From assembly GCA_020636095.1 (NCBI GenBank), contig JACJYN010000003.1, forward strand, positions 558,001 to 622,000: a DNA stretch of 64,000 bases, written 5' to 3'. The position numbers and the translations under genes were made by a program. Shown here in pieces: positions 33,831 to 42,678 of this stretch. Below the pieces are notes generated by a model, which saw nothing but the letters and a program-made list of their open reading frames with translations, was not told the origin of the DNA and did not search any database. The DNA comes from Lewinellaceae bacterium. GTDB taxonomy: Bacteria > Bacteroidota > Bacteroidia > Chitinophagales > Saprospiraceae. The first letter of the stretch is position 1. Each line of letters starts with the position of its first letter.

Positions 33831-34943
33831 ATGGAACACCGTTACTCACGGCCTCAGGGTGGAGGTACAGGCATGTTATTGCGCCTTCTCGGCTTTATTT
33901 TTGCAATGATCCTCGTAATTGGAATGCTCGATAAGGCCGGCCTGAAGATCAGTATAGAAGGCCGGGAGGGAAAGGATGCCAACCCGCGCTACAAGGAAGC
34001 CTCCGTCGGTGAAACGTATGCGGAAGAAGAGAAAGGAGGGGAGGTCATCCACATCGGCCCCAGCCAACCGGCCAAAAATTATCGGGAAGGCTATCAGCCG
34101 GGCTCCTACGATGCATATTCCAGGCAGGCGCCGTCCCGCAGTACTCAGGCGCCGGCTTCCGTTGAAACCTTTATCAGCCGTTTTGCCGAGACAGCCAACG
34201 TGCAGGCCCTGAATAAAGGGGTGCCCGCCGGGATATCTCTGGCGCTGGGTATCGTCAAGCTGAAGCAGGGGGAACGGATCGACAACTGGGAGGACTTCAT
34301 GGACAAGGTGGTCATGCCCCTGGCCCGCATCAAGGAAAATGCTTACCAGGATGGGCTGCAGGGCTATTTCAAATACTCCGCCAACAGCGGCCGCTGGCTG
34401 GAGGGCCTCAGCCGGCAGGGTACTTACTCCTTCAATGCCCTTCGCCAGGCGATGCAAGCGTACCGTTTGGATTACTATGACCAGCAGGTTCGCACCGCCC
34501 TGGTGGAGGGGACTAAGGTCGCTCCTGAAATGGACCGCCAGGCCAGCTACGTGGCGGATGAGGTCAGCTCCCATATCGTTAAACGACGGATCGCCAACGA
34601 GCAGGCAACGTACAACAACAGCAACCGCAACGCCAAAGTTGAAGAGTGGGAAAATTTCTACGACGAATCGGTCGGCCGGGAAGTAGCCAAAGAAATTGCC
34701 AAGCGCAAACTTAAGACCGGTAAATACCTCACCGATGACGATATGGGCCGCCTGGTAGAGGAAGCCAACGTAGAAACCGAGAAGGTGCTCAAGAAAAATT
34801 TGTCTTTTCTGGGCCGGGATATCAACCGCAATCATCCCGATGCACCGGAAATGCTGGATATTACTCAGCCAGATAATGCCCAGGCTCGCCAGGAACTATA
34901 CCAGAAAAAAGTGCGGGAACGCGAATACGCTGGAAACCAGTAA
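33831..34943 (+). CDS. Membrane-anchored protein of unknown function, glucosaminidase-like region
   Basis: The 370-residue protein has one N-terminal membrane helix (about residues 16-34, LLRLLGFIFAMILVIGMLD), a disordered Pro/Ser-rich linker, and a helical C-terminal part. Residues about 107-150 (SVETFISRFAETANVQALNK, GVPAGISLALGIVKLKQGER) resemble the start of glucosaminidase/lytic-enzyme domains (Y-I-x-R-F-A ... G-I-P-A-S-I-x-L-A-Q-G). The catalytic Glu and the downstream NNHFGIK motif of that family are absent. It may be a wall-associated pseudoenzyme; that is an inference. It is monocistronic with a strong terminator. Confidence 0.55.
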   Translation: MEHRYSRPQGGGTGMLLRLLGFIFAMILVIGMLDKAGLKISIEGREGKDANPRYKEASVGETYAEEEKGGEVIHIGPSQPAKNYREGYQPGSYDAYSRQAPSRSTQAPASVETFISRFAETANVQALNKGVPAGISLALGIVKLKQGERIDNWEDFMDKVVMPLARIKENAYQDGLQGYFKYSANSGRWLEGLSRQGTYSFNALRQAMQAYRLDYYDQQVRTALVEGTKVAPEMDRQASYVADEVSSHIVKRRIANEQATYNNSNRNAKVEEWENFYDESVGREVAKEIAKRKLKTGKYLTDDDMGRLVEEANVETEKVLKKNLSFLGRDINRNHPDAPEMLDITQPDNAQARQELYQKKVREREYAGNQ

Positions 34944-34954
34944 CTTCCAGCAGT

Positions 34955-35010
34955 TTTTACAAGGGTTTATCACCTGTGCCGGCCGGCACAGGTGATAAAC
35001 CCTTGTAAAA
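34955..35010 (+). terminator. Long perfect palindromic terminator
   Basis: A perfect 56-base palindrome with 28-base arms (left begins TTTTACAAGGGTTTATCACC, centre GTGCCGGCCGGCAC) lies 12 bp after the stop at 34943. A-rich and T-rich ends allow function in both directions. Confidence 0.85.
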
Positions 35011-35081
35011 TGACAACATAACTTTAACACAATCCTCACCAAATTCTGTCTATTTTTCGAGAACAGATATGATAAAAATAT

Positions 35082-35089
35082 TATATTTG
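35082..35089 (+). promoter_or_regulatory. Candidate -7 box with long leader
   Basis: TATATTTG at 35082-35089 fits TAnnTTTG. It would give a leader of about 205 bases before the ATG at 35302, long enough for structured regulation, but I recognise no riboswitch in it. Confidence 0.45.
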
Positions 35090-35301
35090 CACCGCAACTT
35101 TGTATCCTAAATAGTAAGCGGCCTAAGCTAAACACCCTGTTTACAAGCGAAAAACCTGAAAAAGGCCGTTCGGTATAGCCCTTATACTTCCAAGCGTAGG
35201 ATAACACAAACAGCCGAATACGGACACACACACACCTACTTGAACTCCTCATTATCGGTTCGTGTAGCAATAAAAATAAGTGCTACTACATTATAAGCAT
35301 T

Positions 35302-37491
35302 ATGAAGCAATTACTGACTATCCCGGTATTATGCCTCGCTTTGGCTGTTCAGCTGAGCGGGCAAACAGAAATTTTTGAAGGGCTTTTTGGAAAAGAAGAG
35401 CCGGTGTTCCACGCCACCTTCACACCCACTACAGAGGAGGGGGCGGTGAAGATGTCCTTCTATTTTACACATCCCAGCATGGACCAATTAGAGGTTGCTT
35501 TCTGGGTAAAAGACCTGGGCGCCAACCTGATGGCCAATGGAGATAAACAGCTGGTGCAGGGCCTACAGGAGTTTGGCAACCGCCAGCAGTCGGACATCCG
35601 CATCGAGGGTTTAAAAAACCTCCATTTTTATGCGATCGGCGTTGATTACCGCGGGACGGGCTCTATCTCCCGGAAATTCACCACAAAAGTTCTGGAGGAG
35701 AGTTACCGCTATACATTCAGCGAAGCACCCGCCCCGGCCCAGGTGGCCGAGCCGCCGGTACAACAGCCCAAAGCGCCGAATCCTGCGCCCCAACCCTGTG
35801 TACAACCCAACCTGTTTGTAAAAGTAGAACCCGCCGGTTACTGTGGCGGCGCCAACCGCCCGGCAGTGCTCATTCAATGCGATAATTGCCAGGGCCGGCC
35901 CTGGCAATTCAATGTCGAAGCCCGCAGCGAGTTCGGGCAATGGCAACCATTGCGGATAGACGGGAAAAGGCAGCAGGCACTCGGCGTCACCACCCGGACA
36001 GAACCCCTTTGCACCCTCGATCCTGGCTCGTATTACCTAAGAGTACTGGCCTGGGGGGACAATTGCGCCAACCCCGTGATCGAAACGATCGGAACATCCA
36101 TCCGTATCCCCGGCGATGAACCTGTCCCGTCTTTATATCCTATTGCCACTGCCACTACCCCTAAGGCAGCCATTCCCATTTATTTACCGGATACCTGTAT
36201 CATAGAAAGCGAAGCAGTGCTGGACGGGGACCTGATCTCCGGTTTCATCGAGTTGGACCCCGCCTCTCCTTGTTCGGCCTATAACCCATTTGCTAAAATA
36301 CGTTATGTACATCCCGGTTATCGGGATATTACGATAGGGCAGGTAGCGCTGGCGCCGGGTGAAGACGCCCAATTTAAGGTGCGCCTCGACAGCCGGGACC
36401 TGAACCGGGGTATCCATCCCCTGCAAATCGTGGTCTGTATTCGCCCGAAAGGCGCCGAAAAAGAAATACCGGTCAGCTCTTTCTGGATCAGAGCGGAAAC
36501 CGCCACAGCCTATCAGGAGCCCGGCCTGGCAATGGCGACAGCCGGCAATGAGCCGGACGAGAAGGACAGCTTCACCAGGTGGCAGGAAGAACAGGCCGTC
36601 GGCTCCGTCGATACAAAAGAAGGCTGGGAGGAGGAAGATAATACGATCCTGGGAGACGACTTCACCCCGGTCAACATCACAGCCAGCGACCCCAATTGCA
36701 ATCAGATTCAGGGCCTGCAGCTCATCTATGTGCCGGAACGCCCGGAGCAACCTCTTTACATCTCCTGGCTGAATCCTCGCTGTTGCCAGGAGGATGGCTG
36801 TGAGTACACCGTCTGGGCAGGCCCCAACCCCAATCAGCTCAGCTTGCTGGTGAAGGGCCGAAAGCCAGGCGCTACGATCCGCGAGTTGATCCAGGGGGCG
36901 GAAAAAAGCACTGCTTATTACGAAATAGCGGTACGCACCTCCAACGGAATCCGCAAGGCGGCCTACGTGCCGGGCCAGGGGCCGAAATATGGCATCGAGG
37001 AAGTGCTCGCTTATCACGACCAGTTCAAACCCCAATCCGGCGAGCCACTCGTAGCTACCCGGGAGGTGAATTCCGGGGAAGGTATACAGCTAAGCGGGGG
37101 GCTGGCCGCCAGATCCGGCGGTGCAGCGGCGCCGGCTCCCAGCGCCAACCGGCAGCCTTCGCTTCCCATCACCGATTTCGCCCCCTGCCGTATTTTCCGG
37201 GAGACCCAAATCATCGCCAATAAGCCAATACAGGATGGCGACCGGGTTACTATTGAGTACGACTTCAAAGATAAGGCCTATCTGTACAGCCTTTATCACT
37301 TGCCGGAAGGGGCATCCGATTGGGTGATCGCTCCCGGTACCGAGGAGTTCCAGAAGTCGCCGTCTTTTGAGATACAGGCACAACCCCACCATTCGGGCAA
37401 GTACCTGGTGCTGGCCTTGAAAAAGGATAAAAGCTGGGGCTGCCTGTCGGCGCCCATCGAAGAATCGATAGATATCCAGGTGTTGAGATAA
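35302..37491 (+). CDS. Large secreted protein of unknown function, first gene of the SusCD unit
   Basis: The 729-residue protein has a signal peptide (KQLLTIPVLCLALAVQLSGQ) followed by beta-rich sequence with several Ig-like stretches and many Cys pairs (VEPAGYCGGANRP, CDNCQGRPWQF, NPRCCQEDGCEYTVWAG). A Pro/Ala-rich linker is at about residues 145-165 and a Gly/Ala-rich linker at about 600-618. There is no T9SS sorting domain, lipobox or enzyme motif that I can see. It ends 23 bp before the SusC gene, so it is probably co-transcribed with it and works with the outer-membrane complex, but the ligand is unknown. Confidence 0.65.
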   Translation: MKQLLTIPVLCLALAVQLSGQTEIFEGLFGKEEPVFHATFTPTTEEGAVKMSFYFTHPSMDQLEVAFWVKDLGANLMANGDKQLVQGLQEFGNRQQSDIRIEGLKNLHFYAIGVDYRGTGSISRKFTTKVLEESYRYTFSEAPAPAQVAEPPVQQPKAPNPAPQPCVQPNLFVKVEPAGYCGGANRPAVLIQCDNCQGRPWQFNVEARSEFGQWQPLRIDGKRQQALGVTTRTEPLCTLDPGSYYLRVLAWGDNCANPVIETIGTSIRIPGDEPVPSLYPIATATTPKAAIPIYLPDTCIIESEAVLDGDLISGFIELDPASPCSAYNPFAKIRYVHPGYRDITIGQVALAPGEDAQFKVRLDSRDLNRGIHPLQIVVCIRPKGAEKEIPVSSFWIRAETATAYQEPGLAMATAGNEPDEKDSFTRWQEEQAVGSVDTKEGWEEEDNTILGDDFTPVNITASDPNCNQIQGLQLIYVPERPEQPLYISWLNPRCCQEDGCEYTVWAGPNPNQLSLLVKGRKPGATIRELIQGAEKSTAYYEIAVRTSNGIRKAAYVPGQGPKYGIEEVLAYHDQFKPQSGEPLVATREVNSGEGIQLSGGLAARSGGAAAPAPSANRQPSLPITDFAPCRIFRETQIIANKPIQDGDRVTIEYDFKDKAYLYSLYHLPEGASDWVIAPGTEEFQKSPSFEIQAQPHHSGKYLVLALKKDKSWGCLSAPIEESIDIQVLR

Positions 37492-37514
37492 ACCCAAAGA
37501 AACAATTTCATTCT

Positions 37515-40500
37515 ATGAGAAAACAACTACCCCTTCAACTTTGGTTGATGGTGGCGATGTTTGCCCTGGGAGCTGGCGCTCTTTCGGCCCAGGAACTGCT
37601 CGTAAGTGGCTCCGTCATCTCCGCCAATACCGGCGAACCCCTCAAAGAGGCCAGTGTGATGGCCAAAGGAACCAATACCAAAACCCTGACCGGCAAAGAC
37701 GGCAGCTTCGAGATCAGCGTGCAACAGAGCTTTTATACCCCGGCTCCCCCACCCATTTTGATTTTCTCCATGGCGGGCTACGAAACGCTGGAGCTGGATG
37801 TGTTGGGCCAAAGCAAGGTAGAGGTTGCCCTGAATGCCAAGTCATCCAAACTCTCTGACATTATTACAACCGGCACGGCAGCCGGGCAGGCGCAGGCGGC
37901 GATGAGCTACTCGACGGGAACCGTCGATGAAGAGTTACTCGGCCTGTCGGCGCCGCCCTACCTTGCCAACAGCTTGCAAGGCAAAGTGGCCGGCCTGCGA
38001 ACCAGCCTGGTGGGCGGCCAGCCCGGGCAGGATGGCTACCTTCAGCTGCGCTCGGCTACCTCCCTGGCCAACGGACAACAACCGCTTCTCATCGTAGACG
38101 GCATCTACATGAATGGAGGAGACGCCCTGGTAGATATCAGCCCGGACGATATCGAAAAGGTGGAAGTGCTCAAAGGGGCGGCAGCGGCATCGTTTTACGG
38201 TTCACAGGGCGCCAATGGCGTCATTCAGGTATTTACCCGCCGGGGGCGTGGACTGAAGGTGGGGGATACCCGCGTCACGTACCGGGGGGAAGTGGGGTAT
38301 TCGGATGTGCCGGATACCTACCCCGTCAACACCGCCACCAATCGGGATATCCTGGACTCCGATGGGCCGCAGCCGGTACTCGGCAACCTTACGGCAGATG
38401 AAGTGTACGACGTTCCGTTGCCGAACCGGCAGGACTACCAAAAAGACATCCTTTTCCGCAAAGGCGCCTACCAGTCCAACTACCTGTCAGTGCAGGGGCG
38501 GGCGGAGTCGACCCACTTCATGGTGTCGGCCCACCGGATGCAGGACGAGGGCGCTATCCAGGGTTTTGAAGGGTATACCCGCCACAGCTTCCGCGCCAAC
38601 CTGGAGCACCAGTTGAGCAACCGTTTCAGCCTGCAGTTGAGTTCCATGTATACCTCTTCCCGCCAGGAATTGCTTGAGCCCACGTCGAATGGGGCCGGCA
38701 GCTTTCTGGCCAATAGCTTGCTCCTGACGCCCATGTTCGGCCTGGACGCCGGCAATGAGGAGGATGACAGTGAATACGACTGGGACATCGACAATACCGG
38801 CAGGGGAGTTACCAACCCCCTCTACTGGCGGGAGAACTCCCGGCAGATGCGTTACCGCCGCCGCCTGATGGGCAGCGTGGGCGCCAGCTACCGGCCGAAG
38901 GACTGGCTGAAGCTGAGCTATGCCGCTTCGCTCAACCGATCCTCCCAAGACTATGAGCACTTTGTTAAAAAAGGCTTCCTGAGCACCACTTTACCCGGCC
39001 TGTTCGGCGAACAAGCTACGGCGGGGATAGACGGCAGCAATGGCGGAGCCATCCTGCAATCACAAGGAGTGGACAGCTACTTCACTTCCATGGCCGACGC
39101 TACGATCCAGCGATCGTTCTCCGGTTTCAACCTGGCGCTTCGGGGCGGCTTCCTGTACGAGGACCTCACGCAGGACTATTCCGAGGGCAGGGGCGAAAAC
39201 CTGGCCTTCGAAGGGGTACATTCTCTCGACAATGCTCAGAGCAATATAAAGGCTTCTTCTCTGATGGAGGAAGCAGTGGCCTATAGCAGCTTCCTGGTAG
39301 CGGATGCGGATTATAAGAAAAAGTACTCATTCAGCGGGCTTTTCCGCCGGGAAGAATCCTCTCTGTTCGGCCCGGAGGAGCGCTGGCACAGTTACTACCG
39401 GGTAGCCGGAGCCTACCGCCTGACGGAGGACATCAAGATGAAGTTCTTTCAGGAGCTCAAGCTGCGCGCCGCCATGGGTACTGCCGGCAACCGCCCGGCC
39501 TTTGGGCAGCGTTTCGAGTCCTTCGAGCTGATCAACGGGACGGTGGCCAAGAACACCCTGGGCAATGACTTCCTCAAGCCCTCCCGCACCACGGAAATGG
39601 AAGTCGGTATAGACGCCACCTTTCTGAAAGGATTCACCCTGGAATTTAACTATGTGAAGTCCAGCACCGAAGATCTCATTTTGCTGATGCCCTTGTCGGG
39701 CGCATCCAGCTTTACCGGGCAGTGGCGGAATGCCGGGGCTTTGGAAGCCACCATTTACGAAGGCGCTCTGCACACCGACTTTGCCCGGCTTTTCAAGATT
39801 AAGAACAGCGATTTTCGCTGGGGACTGGCCACCACCTTCAATCGGATGGAGCAAACGGTCACCCAGTTGGGTATTCCTGCGTACACCACAGGGCCGGGGT
39901 TACAGCATTCCAGCCTGTTCCGCATCGAGGAAGGGCAGCCCCTGGGGGCTATGGCCGGCGAAGTGTTTGCCACCGATCTCACGCAACTGTCGGAACAGGT
40001 GGACATCGACCCCAACGAATATACGCTAAACGATTTGGGCTATGTCGTCCGAAAGGATCAACTGGGCAGCCCCGAAGAACGCCCCTACCGGCTGATGGAC
40101 GAAGCAGGCAACCCTATCCTGAGCACCATTGGGAATGTCAATCCCGATTTTCGCCTTGGCTTTGCCCACATCATCGCATATAAGGGGTTGAAATTGTATA
40201 CGCTGTTTGACTGGAAAAAGGGGGGATCGGTTTACAACCTCACCCGCCAGTACCTCTACGGCGATGGCCGCCACGCTGATGTCAGCAATTATCCGGGGGT
40301 GGCCGGCGGCTTCTTTGAGGGCGCCGAAGGCCTGTATAATGACGGAGCGCCGAACAACCACTTTGTGGAAGATGGCAGCTTCTTCATGTTGAGAGAGGCG
40401 GCCCTGTCCTATACCTTGAAAAGCCAGCAACTGCAAAACTTTCTGGGTGGCTTTGTGGAAAGCATCCAATTGAGCCTGATCGGGCGGAACCTGTTTACAA

Positions 40501-40694
40501 AAACGAAGTATTCCGGCTTTCACCCCGATGTGGCCGGCGTGCCCGCTTTAGCGTATAACCTGTCCAGCCGCTTTGCCGGCCAGCCGGGCAGCGACGCCCG
40601 CACCCCTCAGGGGGACCCCGGTTTGTTTCTCGTGGATGCCTTCAATTATCCTTTGCGGCGGTCCTTTAGTTTTAGCCTGCAGGTGACTTTTTAG
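37515..40694 (+). CDS. SusC/RagA-family TonB-dependent outer-membrane receptor
   Basis: SusC-type barrels import large nutrients with a SusD lipoprotein lid. The 1059-residue protein has a signal peptide (LQLWLMVAMFALGAGALSAQ), a carboxypeptidase-regulatory-like N-terminal domain (VSGSVISANTGEPLKEASVM), a plug domain (LANSLQGKVAGLRTSLVGGQ, QQPLLIVDGIYM, DDIEKVEVLKGAAAASFYGS, QGANGVIQVFTRRG), and a C-terminal barrel ending in the aromatic strand FSFSLQVTF. Length is typical. It is followed 81 bp later by its SusD partner. No carbohydrate-active enzyme genes surround it, so the substrate could be a peptide, glycan or other polymer. Confidence 0.92.
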   Translation: MRKQLPLQLWLMVAMFALGAGALSAQELLVSGSVISANTGEPLKEASVMAKGTNTKTLTGKDGSFEISVQQSFYTPAPPPILIFSMAGYETLELDVLGQSKVEVALNAKSSKLSDIITTGTAAGQAQAAMSYSTGTVDEELLGLSAPPYLANSLQGKVAGLRTSLVGGQPGQDGYLQLRSATSLANGQQPLLIVDGIYMNGGDALVDISPDDIEKVEVLKGAAAASFYGSQGANGVIQVFTRRGRGLKVGDTRVTYRGEVGYSDVPDTYPVNTATNRDILDSDGPQPVLGNLTADEVYDVPLPNRQDYQKDILFRKGAYQSNYLSVQGRAESTHFMVSAHRMQDEGAIQGFEGYTRHSFRANLEHQLSNRFSLQLSSMYTSSRQELLEPTSNGAGSFLANSLLLTPMFGLDAGNEEDDSEYDWDIDNTGRGVTNPLYWRENSRQMRYRRRLMGSVGASYRPKDWLKLSYAASLNRSSQDYEHFVKKGFLSTTLPGLFGEQATAGIDGSNGGAILQSQGVDSYFTSMADATIQRSFSGFNLALRGGFLYEDLTQDYSEGRGENLAFEGVHSLDNAQSNIKASSLMEEAVAYSSFLVADADYKKKYSFSGLFRREESSLFGPEERWHSYYRVAGAYRLTEDIKMKFFQELKLRAAMGTAGNRPAFGQRFESFELINGTVAKNTLGNDFLKPSRTTEMEVGIDATFLKGFTLEFNYVKSSTEDLILLMPLSGASSFTGQWRNAGALEATIYEGALHTDFARLFKIKNSDFRWGLATTFNRMEQTVTQLGIPAYTTGPGLQHSSLFRIEEGQPLGAMAGEVFATDLTQLSEQVDIDPNEYTLNDLGYVVRKDQLGSPEERPYRLMDEAGNPILSTIGNVNPDFRLGFAHIIAYKGLKLYTLFDWKKGGSVYNLTRQYLYGDGRHADVSNYPGVAGGFFEGAEGLYNDGAPNNHFVEDGSFFMLREAALSYTLKSQQLQNFLGGFVESIQLSLIGRNLFTKTKYSGFHPDVAGVPALAYNLSSRFAGQPGSDARTPQGDPGLFLVDAFNYPLRRSFSFSLQVTF

Positions 40695-40775
40695 ACAAGA
40701 TGACAGGACAGTATTCGGAAGGCAGCAAACTGCCGCCATTGAATTACCATAATTACGATCCAATTATTTGATAAG

Positions 40776-42317
40776 ATGAAGATGACTATACGTTATTCCC
40801 TTTTCTTCTTTCTGGCCCTCTTTCTGGCCGTAGGTTGTAAGGATATTGATACCCTTAACCTCAACAGTGCCGGGCGAAACGATGTGTTGGCCACCGGCAA
40901 TGACCTGTTCAAAGTCCTGGATGCCGGTTATGCCGCCTGGTGGCAGGGGGTGCACGCCCCTGCGCCGGTGATGGCCCTGTCGGTAACGGCGGATGCCCTG
41001 ACGTTGGGCAGGGATGACTTTGGCGCCCGCCGGATGAGCGACGAGCCGCGGGCGGCCTACAACAACCGCCTCACCGAGAACGAAGGGTACAAACAAATAG
41101 CTGAAGGCCCCTGGTACGGATGCCTTTCAGCGGCAGCCACCGCCAATGATGTGATGGCGGCTTTGAGCGATGGCATCTCTATTGATAAAGGTGGCCCACA
41201 GGACGAGTCGGCGCTGGCGGCCGCCCATTTTCTGCGAGGCGTCAGCTGGGGCTACCTGGGCCTGATATTTGACCGGGGGTTGATGGTGGGCGAAACGGAC
41301 GAGCCCGATTTCAAAGCTCCTTTTTCCGGTTACCGGGAGATGATCAGCGCCGCCGTTGACGAGCTGGAGGAGGCTATTTCCATTGCGGAGAGCCTGGGGC
41401 CGGATTTTATCCATACCTCCTTCAACGGGCTGACGCTGGACGCGGATCAGTTTGTCCAGTTATGTCATTCTTACGCCGCCCGTTTCCTCGCCCAGTGGCC
41501 GCGCACGGAGGAGGAAAACCTGGAAGTAGACTGGGCGGCTGTACAAGCCCATGCTGAAGGCGGCCTGCAGGAAAATTTCGCCCCGCTGGCGGATGGCCAA
41601 CTGTGGCAGAGCTACCAGCAGTATGCCTTTGCTGAGGCCGGCAGCGGCCCTTTCTGGGCAAGAGTAGACCAGCGGCTGGTCGCTGCGCTCGACCGCAGCC
41701 AGCCGCCGCGTTACCCGGAGGTGGAAGCTCAGGGGGAAGCCCCGCTGCCCAATCCCACTGCTCAATCCAATGACCAGCGCCTGGCATCCGATTTTATTTT
41801 TATCCCTTTCAATAGCTTTCCGGTAGAGGCCGGCGAGTGGCATTTTTCACACTACAAGCACAACCGCAACCAAACGGATCCCGACTTTGCCGGCGACGGC
41901 CAGGCTTCGGGGCCCATGCCGGTATTCCTGGCTGCCGATAACGAGCTGCTCAAAGCGGAGGCCATGCTTTGGCAGAGTGACAAAACCGGCGCTATCGCCA
42001 GCCTGAATGCAGGTTCACGGGCGGTGCGGGGAGGCTTGCCTGCCCTCCCGGCGGGCGCTTCTGAGGCGGAGGTGCGGCAGGCCATCCTTTACGAGCGCGC
42101 CATCGAGTTGCTCAATACGGCCCCAATGGGCCTGTGGTTTGACCGCCGCCGCTTTGCTCCCCGCCAGGACTTCACGGAGATGGATGCACTGGGGGGATTA
42201 CAATACGGTACGCCCGCCCAGTTGCCGGTGCCCGCCCGTGAACTCCAGGTGCACGATGAGGAACCCTACAACTTTGGAGGAGAGAAGGACCCGGAGGGGG
42301 TGGCGCCGGTGTATTGA
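40776..42317 (+). CDS. SusD/RagB-family outer-membrane lipoprotein
   Basis: SusD proteins are surface lipoproteins that cap the SusC barrel and bind substrate. The 513-residue protein has a lipobox (FFLALFLAVGC) and a helical TPR-like body (ALAAAHFLRGVSWGYLGLIF, SGYREMISAAVDELEEAISI, FNGLTLDADQFVQLCHSYAA, RFLAQWPR). The C-terminal SusD region contains ADNELLKAEAMLWQSDKTGA, SLNAGSRAVRGG, VRQAILYERAIELLNTAPMG and LPVPARELQVHD. It is the third gene of the 35302-42317 unit. Confidence 0.9.
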   Translation: MKMTIRYSLFFFLALFLAVGCKDIDTLNLNSAGRNDVLATGNDLFKVLDAGYAAWWQGVHAPAPVMALSVTADALTLGRDDFGARRMSDEPRAAYNNRLTENEGYKQIAEGPWYGCLSAAATANDVMAALSDGISIDKGGPQDESALAAAHFLRGVSWGYLGLIFDRGLMVGETDEPDFKAPFSGYREMISAAVDELEEAISIAESLGPDFIHTSFNGLTLDADQFVQLCHSYAARFLAQWPRTEEENLEVDWAAVQAHAEGGLQENFAPLADGQLWQSYQQYAFAEAGSGPFWARVDQRLVAALDRSQPPRYPEVEAQGEAPLPNPTAQSNDQRLASDFIFIPFNSFPVEAGEWHFSHYKHNRNQTDPDFAGDGQASGPMPVFLAADNELLKAEAMLWQSDKTGAIASLNAGSRAVRGGLPALPAGASEAEVRQAILYERAIELLNTAPMGLWFDRRRFAPRQDFTEMDALGGLQYGTPAQLPVPARELQVHDEEPYNFGGEKDPEGVAPVY

Positions 42318-42496
42318 GAAGGGAAGCTGAAAAGGCTATTAATCTGATGCGTATGGGGGGGGAAGGCGTTCCAAGCCTGAAATTCCATCCCTTTTTCAAA
42401 AAACACCCTCCTCAACACCCCTTGTATTCTCATATTTGTTATTTTTAAGGGACACCTGAGATTGACCAGGCATTGGACATGTCCACATTTGAAGTT

Positions 42497-42527
42497 GGAC
42501 ACGAGCGGAGCGACTGACGGAGTAAGT
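42497..42527. repeat. 31-bp repeat, family I, copy 2
   Basis: Complement of the repeat at 33644-33674 with one mismatch. It lies in the gap 42318-42678 behind susD, which contains no supported gene. Confidence 0.6.
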
Positions 42528-42678
42528 GCGAAGCCGGAAAGCTTGTTCCGCCCTTTGTGCCGGGATCGGATAGGCATTCGACGCAGCAAAAGCCCATTTG
42601 TCCGCTTTCCGACTTCCGACTTTCACCCCGTCCCGTCCAAAGTCCAGTGAGAATGAGAAACCAACTAAACCCAGATTT

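Noticed and set aside
35090..35301. Riboswitch in the long leader before 35302
   Set aside because: No known riboswitch core was recognisable by eye; only the leader length is suggestive.
35302..42317. Polysaccharide utilisation locus
   Set aside because: A SusCD pair is present, but no glycoside hydrolase, lyase, sulfatase or sensor regulator gene lies next to it, so a glycan substrate is not supported.
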